Shown in pieces: positions 21,501-33,500 of a stretch of 64,000 bases of DNA (positions are counted from its first letter, which is position 1; each line of letters opens with the position of its first letter). This DNA is from Bugula neritina (Eukaryota > Bryozoa > Gymnolaemata > Cheilostomatida > Bugulidae). Under the pieces are notes generated by a model. It was not told where the DNA came from, searched no databases, and saw nothing but the letters and a program-made list of their open reading frames with translations. The translations under genes were made by a program, and so were the position numbers. The stretch covers positions 13,134,633-13,198,632 of the forward strand of contig OZ037769.1 in assembly GCA_964035545.1 (NCBI GenBank), read 5' to 3'.

Positions 21501-24500
21501 ATTTGCCATTTTAACAACTAAATTACATCAATAATCAAATAAAGGGATAGTTTGTATGTTATGGTGACATTGCAGTGGGCCCCGGATGGTAAGATGATCT
21601 TGTTTGGTATGAGCAACGCTGAGGTTCATATCTACGACAGTCTTGGAAACTTCATGGTGAGTCACTATCACTTTATCACTATTACTCTGTCACTATTACT
21701 TTATTACCATCACTCTGCAATGACTAAACTGTCATATACGTTCATTCATTCACTCTGTAGAAGAAACTACTTTATCCTATATATTGATGAATGAAAACAA
21801 TATAATTATTATTAAGCTGGTTATTATAATATGTATAATATAAAAGATAATATATATTCTAATGTATAATAATAGAGTTTTTGTATAGTGTTTGGTTTGA
21901 GTTGTGATTCCATCTCTATCAGTTACTGTGATGTGTTTCAGTCAAAGCTGTCAGTCATTTGTCTGAATAACCTTGACTCTCATAACGTAAAGATAGTCGG
22001 CTTAGAGTGGTACAAAGGAGAGCACGGCTATGTAGAGGTCGACTGTCCTTGTCTAGCCGTCTGCTTCAACAACGGCAGATGTCAGATCATGAGACACGAG
22101 GCCGACGAAGGTACGACTTGAGCAAAAGTTTCTTTGTGTAGAGTGAAGTTTCAATCTTCAAATTTTATTTAATCAGTTCCTGATGCAAGGTTAAGTGCAA
22201 CATAAAGTTTTAGTTTTTACACTGGATAGCTGTGACAGTCTTCAGAATGTCGCATAGCTATGTGATTTAGAATACTAAAGAACTAACTGAAGTGAGATGT
22301 GCGTAATTTTTGCATGTTCTACTTATTCAAATTGTCTTCTCTTGTCAAAGCTACTCTCCTTGTTGGAGTTGCCTTCTTTAATCAACTTTCTTCTATCTGT
22401 TGAGATTGTTTTCTCTCTTCAACTCTATCGTGCTTGTAGAACCCATTCTGATAGACACGGGAATGTCGGTGATGCAATGTTTGTGGAATCACCGTGGCGA
22501 TACCCTGGCCGTCTGCGGCTCACAGAGAGCTCTAGATAAAGATGTCAATGTAGTTCAGTTCTACACTCCCTTTGGAGAGGTAATTGTTTACTCTGCAGTA
22601 ACACCTCGCAATCAGGGCGTATGACAGAACAGTCTTTAGCTAGCTAATGATTTATAACTTCAACATGCTGCAAATGTAAAAAGGTGTACAACATTATATC
22701 ATGTGGCAGTGTTGGAGTAAATAATTCTGTAATTTTGAAACATATTTCTTGAAGCTTCAATTTGCTGCTATTAGTGACTATTAGTACCATGTGGAAGTTA
22801 TTATCACTATCAATGTCGGTTGCGACTGTAGTATTTACTATAACTACATGTTGGCATCAGTTATTACTGTAGAATTTTATTGTCACTGTTGGTATCAGTT
22901 GTGACTAAGAAGTTTACTATTAACTTTAAGTACCAGCTACTGGAGTGCATACAACATGTGTTATTGATGCCGGTTAGTATGCTGCTGTCCTACAAATTCG
23001 GAATTTTTATCCCGCTGTCAATCTCATCGTCTTTCTGGTATCACTCGGCATTTTATTGCTGCCCGCTATGAAGCTTCATCAACTCTCAATATAAGACTAT
23101 GGAAGTATTTCTGTATGTGACATATTCCAAGTTTATAGACTGATAATTCCGTCTCTTTCAGCATCTGAGGACTCTGAAGGTACCGGGCAAACAGCTCACT
23201 AGCTGTGCCTGGGAGGGAGGCAGTCTACGAATTGCTTTAGCTGTTGATGCATTCATCTACTTTGCCAACATCAGACCAGATTACAAGGTGCGTGTGTGTA
23301 ACAGGGGTTAGGATTGGATGTCAATATGTAGCAAGTATTACTATTGGACGAGAATATGTACCAAGTAACGAGTGTTGGTATTGGATGTGAATATATAGCA
23401 AGTTGATTTATTCACTATATTATATTTACAGTGGGGGTACTTCAGTAATACTGTATAGTATATATATTCACTATATACTTACAGTGGGGGTACTTCAGTA
23501 ATACTGTATAGTATATATATTCACTATATACTTACAGTGGGGGTACTTCAGTAATACTGTATAGTATATATATTCACTATATACTTACAGTGGGGGTACT
23601 TCAGTAATACTGTATAGTATATATATTCACTATATACTTACAGTGGGGGTACTTCAGTAATACTGTATAGTATATATATTCACAATATACTTACAGGGGG
23701 GTACTTCAGTAATACTGTATAGTATATATATTCACTATATACTTACAGTGGGGGTACTTCAGTAATACTGTATAGTATATATATTCACAATATACTTACA
23801 GTGGGGGTACTTCAGTAATACTGTAGTCTATTCGTTCACCAAACCTGACAGAAATGAAACTACAATTCTCTTCTGGGACATCAAGAATGACGAGGTAAGT
23901 TCACGCTGGTTGTATACAGTAAGTAGAAGTAATGTAAGTTCATATTGGTTGTATACAGTAAGTATAAGTAATGTAAGTTCACATTGGTTGTATAACACTC
24001 TGCAATCAAAAGTAGCTGAATAATTAGAAAAAAACATGGGAAATCAAGCAAAATTAAGAAGAACCTTAATTATTCATTCAGATTTTACTATTTTTGAGCA
24101 AAAAGCCATGTTCATTACCAGCTAAATTGTAAAAAATAGCTAAAAATTGGAGATTTCCAGTGTGTACTAAATTAAGTAAAATGACCCATGATTTTTGACT
24201 GACAGCGAATCATGTCTTCATATTACAGAAAGTAATGAAATATGCTAAGAGTCTGCTGGGTATCTCGGCATGTGGAGATTACTGCTGTGTTTCTTCAAGA
24301 ATTGATGAAGAAGTCGGGCAGGTAGTTGAATCCCCTCAAAGTCTTGTATATAAGTATTAGTTTTAGTGTATAGTTTATACTTTATACTCTATATACTCAC
24401 GTATTATACTGTATACTCACATATTATACTGTATACTCACATGTTATACTGTATACTCACATGTTATACTGTATACTCGCATATTATACTGTATACTCGC

Positions 24501-27500
24501 ATGTTATACTGTATACTCGCATGTTATACTGTATACTCACATGTTATACTGTATACTCACATGTTATACTGTATACTCACATGTTATACTGTATACTCGC
24601 ATATTATACTGTATACTCACATGTTATACTGTATACTCACATATTATACTTTATACTCACATATTATACTGTATACTCACATATTATACTGTATACCCAC
24701 ATACTATACTGTATACTCACATATTATACTGTATATTGCATTATTTTCTCCCATTCAGTATTCCCTGCAACTATTCAATGGTATTGGCACAATCATTGAG
24801 GCAAAGTACATAGAGATGGAGCCTGTGTTCCTAGCCATGACTAAGACACACGTGGTTGTGGCCTCCCGAGAGGCCTTCTATACTTGGCAGTTCAAGAATC
24901 CTAAGAAACTGGTGAATATTGAGATTTCAGGGAAACGTAAAGCAGGGATGGAAAAGTATGTGAATTACTATTATTAGTCAGTTACTGTATACTGTTAGTT
25001 ACTGTATACGGTTAGTTACTGTATACTGTTAGTTACTGTATACCGTTAGTTACTATATATAACTGTTAGTTACTATATACTGTCAGTTACTATATATACT
25101 GTTAGTTACTATATATACTGTTAGTTACTATATACTGTTAGTTACTATATACTGTTAGTTACTGTATACTGTTAGTTACTGTATACTGCTAGTTACTATA
25201 TACTGTTAGTTACTGTATACTGTTAGTTACTATATACTGTTAGTTACTATATACTGTTAGTTACTGTATACTGTTAGTTACTATATATACTGTTAGTTAC
25301 TATATACTGTTAGTTACTATATACTGTTAGTTACTATATACTGTTAGTTACTATATACTGTTAGTTACTGTATACTGTTAGTTACTATATACTGTTAGTT
25401 ACTATATACTGTTAGTTACTGTATACTGTTAGTTACTATATATACTGTTAGTTACTATATACTGTTAGTTACTGTATACTGTTAGTTACTGTATACTGTT
25501 AGTTACTATATACTGTTAGTTACTATATACTGTCAGTTACTATATATACTGTTAGTTACTATATAATGTTAGTTACTATATACTGTTAGTTACTATATAC
25601 TGTTAGTTACTATATACTGTTAGTTACTGTATACTGCTAGTTACTGTATACTGTTTGCTCACCGTTGTTAACACATTCCACATGTATTCTAGCCTACATA
25701 CTGTGTTTTTATAGCCTATGTTCTATGTGCATTATAGCCTTCGTTCTATGTGTACTCTGTAGGCTCTACCACATTGATGACGTCCCATCAAACACTGGTC
25801 CCGACACTATAGACTTCAACCAGGCTTTTGCCGAGACCAAAGACCCGATTTGTTCGATATGTGCCTCTGAAACAACTCTCATTGTTGTGAGTAGATAACT
25901 CCTATCTTTCTCTGCATACCTACATTTTATCTCATTTATTCCATTTGTTCTAGTAAACCTCTTTTGATTTATGTTATATTCAGTGGAAAGTGACTTCAAT
26001 TAGAATTTAGCCTGAGTTTTCTCTTGCAGGGGCGTGAATCAGGGACGCTTCACAGGTACACCCTACCTCTAGTCAATCTGACGTGTAAATATAACTTGTC
26101 GTCTCGACCCCATCAGCTTGCTCTCAACTCCAATTCCACGTAAGCATTACCTTATCACATGCCTACTCATTTAGTGGCTGGTTTGTTATATGACAGTTTA
26201 TTACCTAGTCTGTTTATTCAGTCACTCTATGCGTTATTCAAGTGAGCGCTTGAGTAATAGTACTTAGGGAGCAGCCGTGGTCTAGGAGTTAGTAAACACG
26301 AAGTTATGGGTTCAAGCCCAGACAAAGGTCATTGGTGATGTTAGGAAGAGCATCCAGTCATAATTGCTCCTGTGCCCCATCTGAATAAGTCCTTAGCCTA
26401 ATTTAACAAAAACCCTTTCCATCAGGGGTTTCTCACATGGATGGTAACTATGAACAATTGTGTGAGTTTATTTTGGTAATAGTACTTGACAAAGCTTTTG
26501 CAAACTAAATTCTTTTTGTGTACAGCATATCAACTGGTAGACATTAAATCGCCACGTATTCTTCAAAGGTGATTAGATCACCAAGTTTGAACTGAATTTA
26601 TATTTCTATGTTGTGTCACTTAGTTCTGTTTGCTTTGTGTCACAGGAGACTGTCTATAATAGACATTGCTGGTGTGCTGACCTTCTTTGACCTTGAAACT
26701 CGCACGACTGATGCTAACGGCAAGGAGGTGATTGGCCAGCAGCTGGCGCAAGAAAGAAAGGATGTCTGGGATATGAAGTGGGCGGATGACAACCCGGAAC
26801 TCTTTGCTATGATGGAGAAAACCAGGATGTATGTTTTCAGGAACATGGAGCCTGAGGTGGGTGTGGCTAATGGGCATTGTAACTGAGGTGGGTGTGGCTA
26901 CTGAACATGGAGCTTGAGTGGGGGTGTGACTTTTAAGTATTGGGCCTATGGTGGATGGGGCTAATAAATGTAGAGCTTGAGGTGGGTGGGTCTAGTCAAC
27001 AATAATTCTGGAGTAGGTGTGGTTATTAAGCATTGGGCATGTGGTGGGTGTAGCTAATCAACATAAAACTTGAAGTGGGTGTGGCTAATAACCATAGAGC
27101 TTAAGGTGGGTGCGGCTAATAAGCATCAGATTTGAGGTGGCTATGGCTAATGAGCCAAAGGGTTGCACTTTATAGAATTAGAGGTAGGTGTGGTTAATGA
27201 ATGTAGAGCCTATGTTGGGTGGAGATAATTTTCATAGGATGTGGCACAGCTTATAAATATAGAGCCAAAGGGTATTTAATGTAGAAACAAAAAGTAAAAT
27301 TTGACTGTTCAAGACAGCTGATATGATTAGATATAATCTAAGCTGCAATTAATTCAACTTAGGTAAAGCTGAAAATGTAACACACAAAGTTAACATTTGG
27401 TTTGAATATAATTATTGTCATGTGATGATATGATACTGTACCACATAGGAGCCAATACCCACCAGTGGATATATCTGTGAGTTCAGTGACCTCCAGATAC

Positions 27501-30500
27501 AGTCCGTACTGCTGGATGAAATACTCAAGGATCCTGAGGCACCAACCAAGGACAACATAACAGAACACGAAATCAAGGTGATAAGTAGCTTATATAATAG
27601 TCTGCTGTTTTACTAACACTGACTGGGGTTTAGTGTGGTAGACTCCTCTACTTTACACTAAAGTTATTTATACTAACTTACTAACTCACTTACTTACTCA
27701 CTTACTAACTTACTAACTTACTTTCTTACTAACTTACTTACTCATTTGCTTACCCACTCACTTACTTATTTATTAACTTACTTATTCATTTACTTACACA
27801 CTTACTTACTCACTCATTTACTTGCTTACTTACTTACTATAGTTCTAAGTATGATTGCAGAGGATACAATTTAATACTAGCATGGCTTTGATAGGTGAGT
27901 CAGGAGCTGAATGCTTTGGTTTAAATTTTTTTCTATTAGAACTAATAAAGTGAGTTGGAACTGATGAAATATATTTAACAACTTTAAATCATGTTCACAG
28001 CTGCCTGTTCCATTACAATCTAGTTTATTCTGCACTCTGAAGATGACCATATCATTTATTTAAGCATGGATTCATTGGTGTGACTCAGTTTATTCCAACA
28101 TAAGACTTAAAACCCCAATGCAGAGTCTATGTGGGTACACTAGAAATATGTAGAACTCTAGTTTCAATGTTTCAATGAAAAAGCCACCATGTCCCGTATA
28201 TCCCAATTCACTAAAAAAATAGGAAAAGAGCATAGGAAATCAAGCAAAATTAGATAAAACCTGGATTATTTAATTGTATTTGTTCATATTTTATTAGATT
28301 AGGGCAAAATCACTTACATTAGCAGCTAAGTTGTGAAAAACAACTAAAAAAAAGTCTGTAATGATTTAAGTAAAATGGTTCATGTAGAACTCTAGTTTCA
28401 ATTTGACTACTACTTGTAGTCGCTGAGAGACACCAGGGATCTCTTGGAGAAGGTTGGCTTACAGGACTCCCAAAGATTTATAGAGGAGAACCCACACCCC
28501 AGGCTATGGAGGCTGTTAGCTGAGTCAGCATTGGAGTTGCAGGAGTTTCCTGTGGCTGAGACAGCGTTTGTGAAGTGTAAAGACTATCCAGGAATTGAGT
28601 TTGTCAAAAGACTGGGAAACCTTCAGGTTAGTTTATGTCATCGGATTAGTCTTGGTGGAATGAGTAATAGTTTACTGAAAGTGTGTCACCAATTAATCGG
28701 TTAGTCATAGTCATTAGTCTTAGTTATTGGTCATTAGTTAAAAGTCATTAGTCATCAGTCTTTAGTCTTAGTCATTAGTTGTTAGTCTCAGTCGTTTTCA
28801 TAGGTTACTCACATAGTCAGTGAAGAAATATTTAGTCACTAAGTTGAGAAGAATCATATCTAAATAGAGCTAGAGTATTCATTGTTCACTGTATAATCTA
28901 AGGTTTTCTATACAAGTGAGTATTTTGTAAATGTTGTGTCGTGTGTATTTTATAATAGAGTGAGTCCCTCAAACAAGCTGAAGTTGCTGCATATTTTGGT
29001 TTTTATGACGAAGCTGAGGCTATTTACATTGAACTCGACCGAAGGTAAGATCTCGTTCTAGCCTTTTTCTCAGTCCCCTCTATTCTATTAATTATCATGT
29101 GTTTTATGCAGTAAATATGTAGGTGGATAATTTTTATTAGTCTCGACATTTATATGACCTTCAACTCAACATTGTGTCTTATATTTGAAGTTCATTGGTC
29201 AACTGGTATTTGTAATCTCTCTTGCTGGCAAATCATTTGTTAACTGATAGTTTACAGAGTGTGTTATTGTTTATATAATATTATATTTATACAATATTAT
29301 AGTTATATAATATTGTATATTTACACAGTATTATATTAATATATGCCATTTTTGCGCTGATTTTTCACCTTAGTAACGATACCATTTGATGGCTATTTCA
29401 ATCAGAGCATGACTTTATTGTATGTATTATATATGTTTAGTACTCAGTTTTGTAGTTCTTGAAGTTTTTTTCCACATCTTTGTTTGTAATATTGAAAAAG
29501 AGAATTTTTTATCTATATTGCCAGTGTTTTACTAAAATTGACTTGAAGCGTCGGATTGATACAAAGAAAGATGGTTCTTACTCTTTGTATACTTGGTTTT
29601 AAAACTTGCCTCTTTATAAAGATTATATAAATTTTAATGTACTTGTGTTTATAGAGTTAATATTACAGTATACATGTCTTTACAGATGTTATATATTACA
29701 GTATATACTTGTGTCTGTAGAGTATATATTACAATATACATGTGTTTACAGATGTTACATATTACAATATATACTTGTGTGTGTAGAGATCTCGCAGTTG
29801 CCCTCAGGAAGAAGCTGGGTGACTGGTTCAGGGTAGTGCAACTTCTAAAACAGGGCACAGCAGGGGGAGACGACACTCAACTTGAAGAGGCTTGGAATCA
29901 GATTGGAAATTATTACGCAGACAGACAGAAATGGTGAGTCAATTATTATATGGCATTAATATATATTATACAGTGCTAGTGCAGCTAGTAGTTTGAGGTT
30001 CCTTTTTCTAATCTCTTATTTTTATATGAATACACGGTACTTACTCTTTGGTACTACTCACTTATGTTTGTGCTACTTACTTTTAGTTCTACTTACTATT
30101 GTTACTACTTGTTCATTGGTACTTACTATATTGGTACTAATCACTCTGGGTACTACTCACTCGCTAGTACTACTCACTCGCTAGTACTACTCACTCGCTA
30201 GTACTACTCACTGTAGGTACTACTCACTCAAGGTACTACTCACTGTGGGTACTACCCACTGTGGGTACTACTCACTCAGGGTACTACTCACTGTGGGTAC
30301 TACTCACTAATTGGTACTAACTGTTATCTTGTTGCCAGGCAACAGGCCATTACCTTCTACGTACAAGGTAACAACCAGGAGAGACTAGCAGAGTGCTACT
30401 ATGTGCTGGAAGACTACAACGGACTGGAGAAGATGATGGAGTCTCTCCCCGACAACCACAAGTTGCTTCCCGACATCGCACAGCAGTTTGTCTCAGTTGG

Positions 30501-33500
30501 CATGGCAGAGCAGGCAGTGCAGGCGTTCACTAAGGTAGGCGGTAATATACTGTACAGTAATATACTGTACTGTAATATACTCTACTGTAATATGCTATAC
30601 AGTAATATACTGTACGGTAATATACTATACTGAGATATACTATACTGTATTATATTATACTGTAATATACTATACTGTAATATACTCTACTGTAATATGC
30701 TATACAGTAATATACTGTACTGTAATATACTGTACTGTAATATATTATACTGTAATATACTGTACTGTAATATAATGTACTATAATATACTCTACTGTAA
30801 TATACTGTACTGTAATATAATGTACTATAATATACTATACTGTAATATATTATACTGTAATATACTATACTGTAATATACTATACTGTAATATACTGTAC
30901 TGTAATATAATATACTGTAATATGCTATGCTGTAATATAATGTACTATAATATACTATACTGTATTATATTATACTGTAATATACTGTACTGTAATATAC
31001 TATACTGTAATATACTCTACTGTAATATACTATACTGTAATATACTATACTGTAATATACTATACTGTAATATATTGTACTGTAATATACTATACTGTAA
31101 TATACTATACTGTAGCATACGATACTGTAATATGCTATACTGTAATATACTATACTGTAATATACTATACTGTAATATACTGTACTGTAATATACTGTAC
31201 GGTAATATACTGTAATATGCTATACTGTAATATAATATACTGTAATATACTGTACTGTAATATACTATACTGTAATATACTTTACTGTAATATATTGTAC
31301 TGTAATATACTATACTGTAATATATTATACTGTATTATACTGTAATATGCTATGCTGTAATATACTGTACTGTAATATACTATACTGTAATATACTTTAC
31401 TGTAATATATTGTACTGTAATATACTATACTGTAATATATTATACTGTATTATACTGTAATATGCTATGCTGTAATATATTGTACTGCAATATACTGTAC
31501 TGTAATATACTATACTGTAGTATACTATACTGTAATATACTATACTGTAATATACTGTACTGTAATATATTGTACTGTAATATACTGTACTGTAATATAC
31601 TATACTGTAATATACTATATACTGTAATATACTATACTGTAATATACTTTACTGTAATATACTATACTGTGATATACTATACTGTAATATACTGTACTGT
31701 AATATACTGTACTGTAATATACAATACTTTAATATACTATACTGTAGTATACTCTACTGTAGTATACTATACTGTATTATACTATACTGTAATATATGAT
31801 ACTGTAATATACTGTACTGCAATATACTGTGCTGTAGTATACTATACTGTATTATACTATACTGTAATATATGATACTGTAATATGCTATATTGCAATAT
31901 ACTGTACTGTAGTATACTATACTGTAGTATACTATACTGTAGTATACTATACTGTAATATACTATACTGTAATATACTTTACTGAAATATATACTTTACT
32001 GTAATATATTGTACTGTGATATACTATACTGTAATATACTGTACTGTAATATACTATACTGTAATATACTATACTGAGATATACTATACTATAATATATG
32101 TTACTGTAATATACTGTACTGCAATATACTGTACTGTAATATACTCTACTGTAATATACTATACTGTAATATACTATATTGTATTATACTGTAATATACT
32201 ATACTGTAGCATACTATACTGAGGTATACTATACTATAATATATGATACTGTAATGTACAATATTGCAGTGTAACAAGATCAAGAAGGCTATAGACTCCT
32301 GTGTGATGCTCAACCAATGGAGTATGGCGATAGATTTAGCTAAGGAACACAATGTCAAGGACATCGACTCTCTACTCGCTACGTACGCTAAGCATCTACT
32401 TAGTAAGCAGAAGGTGCTCAGTGCCATTGAGCTCTACAGGAAAGCTGGTAGATTCCTCGAAGCTGCTAAACTTATGTACAAAGTAAGTGTAGATGTCTAT
32501 GGTGAATTTACTCTATGCGTATGAATTGTACTTTAGTTTGTATTTTCTACTTCAAAAAAGAATATTCAGTAATCCTACTTAGTTTCACGATCTCTGGTGT
32601 TACCGTGTGGCTGTGCACGCTGGTTTCTATACAAGTGTTTCACTGTGTGGATAACATGTCTACTTGTAAATTTATACGGTTTGTAAAATCACCAGGGGGG
32701 GATGGTTTAGCCGGAGTCATTTATAGGATAGTATATATTATAGATGCAGTCTATTTCATTGTAGTACTCTTTTATTGCTAAAGCTGTTATACATCCATAT
32801 ACAGCTATACTATATATTTTATATGCATATCTACTACTATGTTATGTAATATTGCGTAGTAGTGGATATGCTATACTACAAAACTAAAATACCTGCTATA
32901 CATATAACTACTACAGCTATACTACTACATAGTACTTGCTATACATATTTCTACTACGCTACTCTATAATATATTAACACCTGCTATACTACCTGCTATA
33001 CATATAACTACTACAGCTACACTACTACATAGTACCTGCTATACATATTTCTACTATTATACTCTATAATATAACACCTGCTATACTACCTGCTATACAT
33101 ATAACTACTACAGCTACACTACTACATAGTACCTGCTATACATATTTCTACTATTATACTCTATAATATAACACCTGCTGTACTATTCCTATACTATATA
33201 ATATAACACATGCTATACTATTCCTATACTATATAATATAACACATACTATACTATTCCTATACTATATAATACATGCTATACTATTGCTATATAATATA
33301 ACACATACTATACTATTCCTATACTATATAATATAACACATGCTGTACTATTGCTATACTATATAATGTAATACATGCTATGCTATTGCTATACTATATA
33401 ACATAATACATGCTATGCTATTGCTATAATGTTAGCTGGCAGATGATCAGAGTAAGATGGAAACTGCACAGCCTAAGAGAATCAAGAAGATGTACGTGTT

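Noticed and set aside
23430-23825. Regularly spaced repeats resembling a CRISPR array
   Set aside because: The units are contiguous 53-bp tandem copies with no unique spacers, sit in an intron of a eukaryotic gene, and derive from the exon 9 border.
24366-24813. Open frames rich in [12 protein letters not shown] repeats
   Set aside because: They translate the 20-bp minisatellite of WDR35 intron 10; only the last part (24,759-24,955) is real, as exon 11.
30697-32222. Long plus-strand open frames made of ILYCN/VIYYT pentamers
   Set aside because: They are translations of the 15-bp satellite in WDR35 intron 19; the period is a multiple of three and the unit lacks stops, so openness is not evidence of coding.
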